DNA from: Shewanella carassii
GTDB taxonomy: Bacteria > Pseudomonadota > Gammaproteobacteria > Enterobacterales > Shewanellaceae
DNA: 64,000 bases
Assembly: GCF_002777975.1 (NCBI RefSeq)
Contig: NZ_NGVS01000014.1
Location: forward strand, 202,198 to 266,197
Direction of reading: 5' to 3'
Made by a program: the position numbers and the translations under genes. The notes under the pieces were generated by a model, which was given only the letters and a program-made list of their open reading frames with translations, was not told the origin of the DNA and did no database searches. Positions 18,714 through 26,154 of the stretch are shown piece after piece (the stretch's first letter is position 1; every line of letters begins with the position of its first letter).

Positions 18714-19117
18714 CTGCAATACTCCTTTAGTGGTATACCCAATTTCTATGTTAACCACTTTTTTCAAAAAAAATAATTTTATTTGCAGCTATTTTTGATT
18801 CTGTATTCCAGATCACTAAATGCTGGCATTGAAGTTGTTTTTAGTCTGTTGCTTATGCGCTAGTCCGTCAAGAATATATTTTTCAATTACTGAAATAATC
18901 CATTTTCAAATATTAAATTTTGTAAAATCGTTTTCTTGGTTTTAGTAGTTTGATTTCTAAAAAGTGTCAATGCTATCAGTGTCTTATGTTTTGTTCTTGC
19001 AGTCTTTTACCCGGTGGTTATTTGATGGCGATCAATTTTTCAATTGTCATTGATAGTAATAATTCGACTGCGCAGTAAGCGCGACTAAAAAACTAAAATG
19101 ATGTTTTGGAGGGTTAT
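18714..19117. other. AT-rich divergent regulatory region
   Basis: This is a 404-bp stretch without genes between the LysR gene and the cytochrome operon. It is clearly more AT-rich than its surroundings and holds the FNR box and -10 element given separately. A GGAGGG ribosome site (19108-19113) serves the gene at 19118. I see no other strong structure. Confidence 0.5.
19022..19063 (+). promoter_or_regulatory. FNR (EtrA) box with class II promoter geometry
   Basis: TTGAT-GGCG-ATCAA (19022-19035) matches the FNR consensus at all ten defined positions. A -10-like TAATAAT lies at 19057-19063. If the transcription start is near 19070, the box centre falls at -41.5, the class II FNR position. It predicts anaerobic induction of the operon that begins at 19118. 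Confidence 0.75.
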
Positions 19118-19585
19118 ATGGATACTTCAGTTATTCTGAGTTACGCCTTTGTCTATTTCGTTCTTTTTATTGCGGTGCCATTCGTGCTGGTGGTATTTGT
19201 GATGACTTGTATCAAGTTCTTTAAGACGGAAGAGACACATGATAATGAAGTGGTAAAACTTAAAAGTCGATTCTTTGATAACAAGAGTTTAGACTTTTTT
19301 AAATCTCTGAAATCTTTAACCAGTGGTCGATATGAAGTTTGCAGTAATGTCACCTTGGGTTCAGTGGTAGATATAGACTCACATGCCGCAGAAAGCCATG
19401 TCCGCCTGGATTATGTGCTGATAGATCAGAATTCTTCAGAAATCAAAATGGTGATTTCAGATTTCAGCGATGCTGAAAGTGCCAGCTCAAAGAGCCTGCT
19501 CGAAAAACTTAATATTCGCCTCATTGATATGAAGCGCTCCAATCCTCTGGACGCACAGCATCTTCAACAGGTGCTTGCGGCTTAA
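19118..19585 (+). CDS. Hypothetical membrane-anchored protein, first gene of cytochrome operon
   Basis: This 155-residue protein has one strong N-terminal transmembrane helix (about residues 4-32) and a soluble domain of about 120 residues. The latter part (VRLDYVLIDQNS, then KSLLEKLNIRLIDMKR) loosely resembles DUF2726-type nuclease-like domains, but I would not rely on that. The ATG at 19118 is fixed by GGAGGG at 19108-19113. It lies between an FNR-type promoter and the nrfB-like gene, separated from the latter by a hairpin, so it is probably the first gene of the operon. Confidence 0.65.
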   Translation: MDTSVILSYAFVYFVLFIAVPFVLVVFVMTCIKFFKTEETHDNEVVKLKSRFFDNKSLDFFKSLKSLTSGRYEVCSNVTLGSVVDIDSHAAESHVRLDYVLIDQNSSEIKMVISDFSDAESASSKSLLEKLNIRLIDMKRSNPLDAQHLQQVLAA

Positions 19586-19597
19586 ACCTGTAATAGA

Positions 19598-19621
19598 GGG
19601 TGGCGGCGTGAGCTGCCACCC
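19598..19621 (+). other. Intercistronic hairpin
   Basis: GGGTGGCGGC / GCTGCCACCC with a GTGA loop lies between the membrane protein gene and the pentaheme cytochrome gene. No T-run follows, so it is more likely an mRNA stability or processing element than a full terminator. Confidence 0.5.
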
Positions 19622-19663
19622 TTGAGTCCCTGTAATATCCAAATTGAAATGTGAGGACCCGAG

Positions 19664-20125
19664 ATGTCCAGTATTCGATGGCGTGCAATATTAGGCGCGG
19701 CCTCTTTGACCTGTTTGTTGGGGGTGAGCGGTATCGCCTCTGCCGAGACCGCGTTAAAAATCAATAGTGATCCCTGTGTGAAGTGCCATAAACGCAATGG
19801 TTTGATGCAGGGACATCATGGCCAGGATCAGCTCAATATGAGCTGTAGTACCTGTCATGGTGAAAAGGGTAAACATCCAAGAAAACCGAACGACCTGAGA
19901 GTTTTTACTCCCCATGAAGGGATCTCACCTGCGACCCAGAACGAGACCTGTCTCAAGTGTCACCAGCCACAGAAATTGGCTGAGAAAGAGTGGACCCACA
20001 ACGTCCATGCCGACAAGTTGAGTTGTGCCGCCTGCCACAAGCTGCATCCATTGGACGATCCAATGAAACAAGCAACAGGCAAACAGCACAGCAAGTTGTG
20101 CCTCGATTGTCACAAGGTCAACTAA
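19664..20125 (+). CDS. nrfB: Periplasmic pentaheme c-type cytochrome, NrfB-like
   Basis: This 153-residue protein has a signal peptide cleaved near Ala27 and five CxxCH heme motifs at about 38-42, 61-65, 96-100, 121-125 and 146-150. This is the size and heme count of NrfB, which carries electrons from the NrfCD quinol dehydrogenase to the nitrite reductase NrfA. It is followed by nrfC and nrfD, as in enteric nrf operons, but no nrfA lies here, so its terminal partner is unknown. Confidence 0.82.
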   Translation: MSSIRWRAILGAASLTCLLGVSGIASAETALKINSDPCVKCHKRNGLMQGHHGQDQLNMSCSTCHGEKGKHPRKPNDLRVFTPHEGISPATQNETCLKCHQPQKLAEKEWTHNVHADKLSCAACHKLHPLDDPMKQATGKQHSKLCLDCHKVN

Positions 20126-20137
20126 GAGGGGAGAGTA

Positions 20138-20821
20138 ATGGAAAATTCCAGAAGACGTTTTTTAAAAGGGGGCTGTGCCCTGATGGCCGGAGCCTCTCTT
20201 TATCCATTGAGTGGCAATGAGGCGGTTGCCAGCGCCGATCATGATTCAGGCGTTAACTATGCCTTGCTGCATGATGAAACCAAGTGTATCGGCTGTAACG
20301 CTTGTAGTGATGCCTGCCGGGAAGTTAACCAGGTTCCCGAAGGGGTCTCGCGGTTAGAGATTATTCGCACTGGTCCTTATGGCGAGTACCCGAACCAGTT
20401 TTATCACTTCAGCCGCAAGTCTTGTCAGCACTGTGAAGATGCGCCTTGTGTCAATGTCTGCCCAACCGGTGCGGCGTTCAAGGACAAGAAGACCGGCATT
20501 GTGACTGTGGATGCCTGGAAGTGTGTCGGTTGTCAGTACTGTATTGCCGCTTGCCCTTATCAGGTGCGCTTTATTAACCCTGTTACCAAAGCAGCCGATA
20601 AGTGCGATTTCTGCCGTGAGACTCAACTCAAGCAGGGCAAACAGCCGGCCTGTGTGGAAGCCTGTCCGACTAAGGCCTTGGTGTTCGGTAATCTGAAAGA
20701 TCCAAGTTCAGAAGTGGTACAGATGATCCGGGCCAACCCAACCCAGAGATCCAAAGTCGATCTCGGTACCCGACCCAAGATGTTCCGAATAGTGGCCAAG
20801 CAGGGGGAGATTAAACTATGA
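20138..20821 (+). CDS. nrfC: NrfC-like [4Fe-4S] ferredoxin subunit, Tat-exported
   Basis: This 227-residue protein starts with a twin-arginine signal (SRRRFLKGG) and carries sixteen cysteines in four cluster motifs (CIGCNACSDAC, CQHCEDAPCVNVC, CVGCQYCIAAC, CDFC..CVEAC). It should sit on the periplasmic side of the membrane and pass electrons from NrfD to a cytochrome. GAGGGGAG precedes the ATG. Its stop codon overlaps the nrfD start. Confidence 0.9.
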   Translation: MENSRRRFLKGGCALMAGASLYPLSGNEAVASADHDSGVNYALLHDETKCIGCNACSDACREVNQVPEGVSRLEIIRTGPYGEYPNQFYHFSRKSCQHCEDAPCVNVCPTGAAFKDKKTGIVTVDAWKCVGCQYCIAACPYQVRFINPVTKAADKCDFCRETQLKQGKQPACVEACPTKALVFGNLKDPSSEVVQMIRANPTQRSKVDLGTRPKMFRIVAKQGEIKL

Positions 20822-21759
20822 GCCCTTTTCACTTTGATACTTTGGTATGGCACTGGCCCATTGCGTTCTATCTGTTTTTCGCCGGGGTTTCGGCGGGCGC
20901 CATGTTCTTTGCCGTATTGTTGAAAAATTTGTGCTTGAAACAGGATGCCTGGCGTTCAGGTTTTGTCCAGGCCGCTTGTTTGGTGGCGCCGCTGACCGTG
21001 ATGGCGGGGCTGGGGATCTTGGTTATCGACCTGACCAAACCATTCCATTTCTGGAAGATTCTGGTGTTCTATAACCCCACTTCGGTGATGTCTGTCGGGG
21101 TGATGATCCTCATGGTTTACATGGTGTTCATGTTCGCCTGGATCGCCATGGTATTCCGTCAGGTCATTGATAACTGGTGTGAGCAGCGTTTCCCAGTGGT
21201 GCTTAAAGTGACCGGCTTTTTGGCCAAGCATGAACCCAGCTTAACAGGTTTATTGGTGATCTTCTCTTTAGCGCTGGGCGCTTATACCGGCTTCCTGCTG
21301 TCGGCTCTGCCTGGTTATCCCATGCTGAAGAATCCGGTATTGCCGTTGCTGTTCCTAGTCTCTGGCCTGTCTTCCGGTGCGGCGGCGTCTCTGCTCGGTG
21401 GTGTACTGCTCAAGGGTAACCCTGACGGTAAGGAAGTGCACTTTATTCACAAGATAGAGATCCCACTGATCCTGGTGGAAATTGCAGTGATCTTCACCTT
21501 CTTTATTGGTTTGGTACTGACTGGAGGTCAAAGTAAGGTTGCGGCGTTCAATGCTATAGGTGAAGGTTTCTGGGGCTGGGTATTCTGGCTCGGTATCTTG
21601 GGTTGTGGCCTCTCTATTCCATTAGCCATGAACCTGTTTATGACCGCCACGGCCAAGCGTAAATGGTCTTATGTGGCTGCGACAGCAACCCTGAGTCTGT
21701 TGGGGGTCATTTTGCTGCGCCACTTCATCCTGTACACAGGACAAATGACGATTGCTTAA
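20818..21759 (+). CDS. nrfD: NrfD/PsrC-family quinol-oxidising membrane subunit
   Basis: This 313-residue polytopic protein has about eight hydrophobic helices and the family start WHWPIAFYLFFAGVSAGA. NrfD-type subunits oxidise menaquinol and give electrons to the partner ferredoxin. The start overlaps the nrfC stop (ATGA), so the subunits are made together. SirD and other PsrC-like proteins are alternative labels; the NrfB-like gene upstream favours NrfD. Confidence 0.88.
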   Translation: MSPFHFDTLVWHWPIAFYLFFAGVSAGAMFFAVLLKNLCLKQDAWRSGFVQAACLVAPLTVMAGLGILVIDLTKPFHFWKILVFYNPTSVMSVGVMILMVYMVFMFAWIAMVFRQVIDNWCEQRFPVVLKVTGFLAKHEPSLTGLLVIFSLALGAYTGFLLSALPGYPMLKNPVLPLLFLVSGLSSGAAASLLGGVLLKGNPDGKEVHFIHKIEIPLILVEIAVIFTFFIGLVLTGGQSKVAAFNAIGEGFWGWVFWLGILGCGLSIPLAMNLFMTATAKRKWSYVAATATLSLLGVILLRHFILYTGQMTIA

Positions 21760-21781
21760 TCCCCATAAAAGGAAAAATGTG

Positions 21782-22072
21782 ATGTTGAAAAAAATGATTC
21801 TGATGATGGCTCTGGGTTTTTCAGGTTCACTGCTGGCTGCCCCAATTGCCGATACCCACACCGACATGTCTGGTTGTGAATCTTGCCACCAAGATGGCAC
21901 GCCTTCTGCCGACTATGCTTTTGAAAACGAGCAATGTGCTTCCTGTCATGGTGACATGAAGTCACTGGAAGGCGATTCACACAAGAAGCATGATGGTGTG
22001 CTCACTTGTACTGACTGTCATACAGCCCACGAAGAGAAAGATCCTGCCGCTGGCTGTAAAGATTGTCACTAA
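21782..22072 (+). CDS. Small tetraheme cytochrome c (STC/CctA-like)
   Basis: This 96-residue protein has a signal peptide cleaved near Ala19-Ala20 and four CxxCH motifs at 32-36, 52-56, 76-80 and 92-96; the last heme His is also the last residue. It resembles the small tetraheme cytochrome CctA and the heme domain of flavocytochrome c fumarate reductase in Shewanella, which shuttle electrons across the periplasm. The ATG at 21782 follows AAAGG. As last gene of the nrfBCD-like operon it could be the soluble acceptor of this quinol dehydrogenase. Confidence 0.83.
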   Translation: MLKKMILMMALGFSGSLLAAPIADTHTDMSGCESCHQDGTPSADYAFENEQCASCHGDMKSLEGDSHKKHDGVLTCTDCHTAHEEKDPAAGCKDCH

Positions 22073-22083
22073 TAAGAAGTTAA

Positions 22084-22126
22084 GGATACGGCGGCCTTGG
22101 TGTTAATAAAAAGTTCCGTCGTATCC
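22084..22126 (+). other. Long inverted repeat after the cytochrome operon
   Basis: GGATACGGCGG (22084-22094) pairs with CCGTCGTATCC (22116-22126), 11 bp with one G-T pair and a 21-nt loop. No T-run follows. It may protect the 3' end of the cytochrome mRNA. Confidence 0.45.
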
Positions 22127-22224
22127 TGAAGCAACGTTGCTACGTTGCTGACAAGGAAGTGATTGGGCAGGAAGCCATCTTGTTATTGCGCTGTTGACGC
22201 ATTTCCCGATCCTCCACGGGACTC

Positions 22225-22255
22225 GCCACCTATTGAGCACGCGGGTGGCTTTTCT
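22225..22255 (+). terminator. Possible terminator of the cytochrome operon
   Basis: The stem GCCACC / GGTGGC (22225-22230 with 22244-22249) is followed by TTTTCTT. It lies just before the convergent AsnC gene end. The stem is short and the loop is 13 nt. Confidence 0.5.
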
Positions 22256-22265
22256 TGGTTTTAGT

Positions 22266-22691
22266 TCACTGATTATTAATCCACTCGCTCATCACCACAT
22301 GGGTCTTGATCTTCACTATCTCGGTATGAGTGTCTATATATTCACGGATCTCGTGCAATCGCCGCATCGAGGGCGTTTTGACGAATACCAGCAGGTCCAT
22401 GTCGCCGGAGATCCCGTGACAGGTGACGACCTCCGGAATTGCATGAAACACATGTACCACATCGCTGCAGCGGGGACATTTGTGCTGAATTTCGAAGTAA
22501 GCACTCACGGCTTCTTTCTGCGATTCGCTGAGCAGCAACTGGTAACCCCGGATCACCCCGTTTTGTTCGAGTTTCTTGATCCTGTCCGAGACGGCGCTGC
22601 GGGAAAGCGATACCTCGGTCGCCACATCTGAAATACTTCTGCGGGCATTTTTCTTTAGCGCATTGATGATTGCTTTATCGAACTTATCCAT
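22266..22691 (-). CDS. AsnC/Lrp-family transcriptional regulator
   Basis: This 141-residue protein has an N-terminal helix-turn-helix (RRSISDVATEVSLSRSAVSDRIKKLEQNG, split across about residues 17-45) and a C-terminal RAM-type ligand domain. It is divergent from the YjeH-like exporter, with 140 bp between them. In this family such a neighbour is commonly the target, so an amino acid probably controls the exporter. The intergenic region has GTCATT (22729-22734) and AATGAC (22767-22772) half-sites in inverted order. Confidence 0.85.
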   Translation of the reverse strand: MDKFDKAIINALKKNARRSISDVATEVSLSRSAVSDRIKKLEQNGVIRGYQLLLSESQKEAVSAYFEIQHKCPRCSDVVHVFHAIPEVVTCHGISGDMDLLVFVKTPSMRRLHEIREYIDTHTEIVKIKTHVVMSEWINNQ

Positions 22692-22831
22692 GATTCCTGA
22701 CGTTTTGCGTGTTTTTTATTGATTTGCCGTCATTTTGTCGGTTTAAAGCAGTATTTGACGGAAACGAATGACAGAAAGTCTGTCGGAGAACGACTATACT
22801 GGCGCCATTCAAGATACTGATAATTTAACAG

Positions 22832-24097
22832 ATGAATCAAGTTACAGGAACAATCGGACGCTGGCAGGGTGCTGGCTTAATGGCCACCACATTGTTGGGT
22901 ACCGGGGTGTTTATTTTGCCGCAGATGACGGTCGACAAGGCAGGTAGTGGCGCCTTGCTGGCTTGGGCCCTGTTGACCCTGGCCATTATTCCGGTGACCC
23001 TGGTGTTTGCCCGTCTGGCTAGCCGCTTTCCTCACGCCGCCGGTCCCGCCTATTTTGTCGAACGAGCCTTTGGCCGCACCCTGGGCCGCACCATAGGCCT
23101 GAGCTTTTTGATGGCTGTGCCTATCGGCGCGCCTGCCGCTATTTTGATGACTTTCCAATTCGTTAACGCGCTGGTTCCCGTGTCCGGCTGGGTTCAGGTG
23201 GGCTGTGAACTCTTGGTTCTACTCGGGCTTTGGCTATTGAATCTCAGGGGTATTCAAGTGTCGGCCAAGGCGCAATTTGCCCTGACGCTGGGGATTGTGG
23301 CCGTGGTGGTGATGATGTTCGGCGCCGGTGGTGCCAAGGCCGGTGAATTAGTGTCCTTGACCGCTCATTCCACTCCCGACTATGACGGCGTGATGCTGGC
23401 GATAGGCATCGCCTTTTGGAGTTTCCTCGGTGTGGAGGCCATGACCCACTTGGCCAACGATTTCCGGCGCCCGGATCGAGACTTGATCCCCGCCATGGTG
23501 ATAGGGGTGATTTTGGTCGGCGCGGTTTATCTGGCTTGTACCTTGCTGCTATTGCTGGTGGAAGTGGACACCAAGGTCGCCATGATAGGCGCATTCGATA
23601 CTCTGCTCGGTGGGTACGGGGCTCAGGTGATAGGTGTGCTGGGGATCGCCAGTGGTTTGGCGGCGGTTAACGTCTATGCCGCCAGTGTATCGCGGCTGCT
23701 TTGGAGCTTCAGTACCGAGGGAATATTGCCGGCCTGGTTCCGTGAGCGCAATAGTCACCAAGTGCCGGTCAGAGCCTTGTCGGCCGTGTTGGGTACCATG
23801 GCGGTGGTGATAGTGCTGACCTATGTTTCCGGCCAACAGCTTGAGCAGCTGATTGCCTGGAGTAACGGAGTATTTGTGGTGATCTATTTGTTGTCTATGT
23901 TGGCGGCCATCCGTTTACTGAGCAAACGCTACCTGCCTTTGGTACTGCTCAGCTGTGGGCTCTGTGTGTTGCTGGCATTTGCACTCGGCAGCGCCATGGC
24001 CTACGCCTTGGGTTTGCTGTGTGTGCTGGCCGTATTGCTAACGTTGCAGCAGCAGTGGCAGAAACGCCAATTACCGCCGGTGATCCCGATGCAATAG
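22832..24097 (+). CDS. yjeH: APC-family amino acid permease, YjeH-like exporter
   Basis: This 421-residue membrane protein has about 12 hydrophobic helices and the family N-terminus (LLGTGVFILPQM). The segment SFLGVEAMTHLANDFRRPDRD is close to that of E. coli YjeH, an exporter of methionine and branched-chain amino acids. Substrates are inferred from that similarity. A TATACT -10-like element lies at 22795-22800, though I see no clear -35. Confidence 0.8.
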   Translation: MNQVTGTIGRWQGAGLMATTLLGTGVFILPQMTVDKAGSGALLAWALLTLAIIPVTLVFARLASRFPHAAGPAYFVERAFGRTLGRTIGLSFLMAVPIGAPAAILMTFQFVNALVPVSGWVQVGCELLVLLGLWLLNLRGIQVSAKAQFALTLGIVAVVVMMFGAGGAKAGELVSLTAHSTPDYDGVMLAIGIAFWSFLGVEAMTHLANDFRRPDRDLIPAMVIGVILVGAVYLACTLLLLLVEVDTKVAMIGAFDTLLGGYGAQVIGVLGIASGLAAVNVYAASVSRLLWSFSTEGILPAWFRERNSHQVPVRALSAVLGTMAVVIVLTYVSGQQLEQLIAWSNGVFVVIYLLSMLAAIRLLSKRYLPLVLLSCGLCVLLAFALGSAMAYALGLLCVLAVLLTLQQQWQKRQLPPVIPMQ

Positions 24098-24107
24098 CGG
24101 ATAGAGC

Positions 24108-24563
24108 TTAGCCGACTCTGCCAGCCATGGCCTGGTTGCGTAGTTGGATCAGCTCTGAGTGTTTGAGATACAGCAGATCGGCGCAGCGGCGAATAATCTG
24201 GTCTTCGTAGCGGCACAGTTCGCCATCGGCGTAGGCCACGCGCCACATCGCCAGGATCAGTTGCTGCTTCTGCTCCAGCGTAAAGCTATCGTTGATGGCC
24301 GAGGTGAATTCAAACAGTGAGGTGGCATCGTGTCGGCTCTGTTTGGCTTCGACTATCAACTCTGCAGCCGCTTCGGCGGCTATGCCCAGCGTCTGTTCCA
24401 GGAGTTCGGGTAACAATTGGGATTCTGTGCCGGACATCTCCTCATCGGCATAAACCACTTCCAACAACATGCTGGCGGCCGCCAGTTCCAGTTGTTTCTG
24501 CTGTTCCTGCGGGGATTTGCTCTGTTGATGGGCATTCAAAAACTGTTTGAGTTTGGCGATCAT
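24108..24563 (-). CDS. TerB-family protein
   Basis: This 151-residue all-helical protein has the paired TerB signatures VVYADEEMSGTE (about 37-48) and VAYADGELCRYED (about 109-121), acidic loops thought to bind metal. Family members were first tied to tellurite resistance, but stand-alone TerB proteins like this have no settled role. No ter cluster is nearby. It is convergent with the yjeH-like gene. Confidence 0.8.
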   Translation of the reverse strand: MIAKLKQFLNAHQQSKSPQEQQKQLELAAASMLLEVVYADEEMSGTESQLLPELLEQTLGIAAEAAAELIVEAKQSRHDATSLFEFTSAINDSFTLEQKQQLILAMWRVAYADGELCRYEDQIIRRCADLLYLKHSELIQLRNQAMAGRVG

Positions 24564-24708
24564 AAGTGTCTCTTGTCAGTTGATTCGGCGAGGCGAACGG
24601 CATCTGGCCACATATCAGCAGGCCCTGAATCGAGCTTACAGACCTAGGCAGCCATGCTTTTTTAGACTCTATCAGTGGCAGCGGGTTCCCACTGCCGTAG
24701 GGATCGCT

Positions 24709-25239
24709 TTACAGCAAAGAACCCAACCCCTTCATCAACAGGTCGGCAGTGCCTTCGCCACCGCTGCTTTGTAGGTAGTTTTTGACTATGTCTATCATGG
24801 GCGCTGCCAGCTCTTTGGAGATCCCCAGTTTGGCGAAGGCATCATAGACCATGGCGCTGTCCTGCAACGAGTTACCCAAAGATCCGGCCTTTGACAATAG
24901 ACCCGTCATCCCTGAGTTACTATCCAACTTGGGCGCTGCGGCGAGCAAGCCGTCAATACCGGGAATACTGGCGGCAATGGGAGAGAAAGACTCTTGTCCC
25001 AGAGAGGTCTTGGCCAAACCGAGCAGGCTGCCAAGCCCTCCCTCGGCCTGGGTCTGGGTTAGCCCCAGCTGTGACATCACAGAACCAACCAACTCGCTGT
25101 TTTGAGTGGCGCTCTGGCTATGGGTGACCGTTTCGGCTTGTGCCTGGGTGTCGCTGGTGAGTTTGTCGAACCAACCGGCCTGCGCCGGGGAGCTCAGGAG
25201 TGGGCAGAGCATTAGGGTTGCGGCTATATAGGCTTTCAT
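24709..25239 (-). CDS. DUF2780 exported protein
   Basis: This 176-residue protein has a signal peptide (MKAYIAATLMLCPLLSSPAQA, split near residue 21). Its mature part, rich in Gly, Leu and Ser (SVMSQLGLTQTQAEGGLGSLL), matches the DUF2780 pattern, usually annotated as a periplasmic protein of unknown role. AGGAAAAC precedes the ATG at 25239; the open frame extends to 25263. Confidence 0.72.
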   Translation of the reverse strand: MKAYIAATLMLCPLLSSPAQAGWFDKLTSDTQAQAETVTHSQSATQNSELVGSVMSQLGLTQTQAEGGLGSLLGLAKTSLGQESFSPIAASIPGIDGLLAAAPKLDSNSGMTGLLSKAGSLGNSLQDSAMVYDAFAKLGISKELAAPMIDIVKNYLQSSGGEGTADLLMKGLGSLL

Positions 25240-25425
25240 TGTTGTTTTCCTGGATATATTCAAGATCGTCAGGAGCGTATTTTAGCTTTATCTGTAACAA
25301 CTGATCATCGCTTTTACGTGATTGGCCGGGGTTTTGCCATATTTCATTTGTGCATTGAGGTGGGAATTTGGGTATCCTTGGCGTCTATCCAGGTCCTTTA
25401 ATTACAACTTTTTTGGGAAAGCTGC

Positions 25426-26130
25426 ATGTCTCTGTCTGCCATCCTGACCGAAGCTTATAACTTCTTTCGTAATCATATCGTTCAGCTGGCGATGCTGACC
25501 GGCCCACTGCTGTTGCTGCAGGTGGGTATTCAAATTTGGCTTGGGGCCGAAATCCAAGGCGCCGACCCCCAGAATCCACAATTCGGTACGCCACACATGT
25601 TGGCGGTGATTGCCCTGATGGTGATCTTCTCTGTGCTGATTGCCGCGTTGACACTATTTATGGAGCTGCGCACCGAAGGGATGCAGCCCAGCACGGGGCA
25701 AGTGCTGAAAGCCAGTCTGGTCTTTGTGCCTGGGCTGATGCTGGCCGGAGTGTTTTCTGGCATGGCGATAGTTGCACCGACTATGATCCTCGCCGCCATA
25801 GGGCCGGTATGGATCCTGGGGCTGGGGATCAGCCTCTACCTGTTTGCCCGTTTGGCTTTTGTTAACTTTATGGTGGTGGCCGAGCGGTTGACGCCATTGC
25901 AAGCGATCAAGGCCAGTTTCGAGTTCAGTCGTGGTCTTACCGGTAAGACAATGTTGGTACTCTTGAGCTATTTCCCACTATTGATCATGGGGAGTGTGCT
26001 GTCGCAATTGGGGCAGGCCGGTGGTATGCCGCTGCAGTTGTTGGTAGATACCTTCGTGGCTTTCATTGGTTTGTTTGTCAATGTGGCCTTATTCCGTCTC
26101 TATCGGGTTGCCCGCAAGGGCAGAACCTGA
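25426..26130 (+). CDS. yciC: YciC-family inner-membrane protein
   Basis: This 234-residue protein has about six transmembrane helices and the YciC/UPF0259 start (LSAILTEAYNFFRNH). The central segment RLAFVNFMVVAERLTPLQAIKASFEFSRG is typical of the family. Function is unknown. The Sel1-repeat gene begins 24 bp after its stop codon, so co-transcription is likely. Confidence 0.82.
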   Translation: MSLSAILTEAYNFFRNHIVQLAMLTGPLLLLQVGIQIWLGAEIQGADPQNPQFGTPHMLAVIALMVIFSVLIAALTLFMELRTEGMQPSTGQVLKASLVFVPGLMLAGVFSGMAIVAPTMILAAIGPVWILGLGISLYLFARLAFVNFMVVAERLTPLQAIKASFEFSRGLTGKTMLVLLSYFPLLIMGSVLSQLGQAGGMPLQLLVDTFVAFIGLFVNVALFRLYRVARKGRT

Positions 26131-26154
26131 ACTCGATGTCTGTGAGGTCAGCCT

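Noticed and set aside
18714-19117. AT-rich stretch as a sign of recent transfer
   Set aside because: Divergent promoter regions are normally AT-rich, and there are no mobile genes or flanking repeats.
22131-22155. Direct repeat ACGTTGCT ACGTTGCT as an attachment site
   Set aside because: The repeat is only 8 bp, no integrase or tRNA gene is near, and it could be chance.
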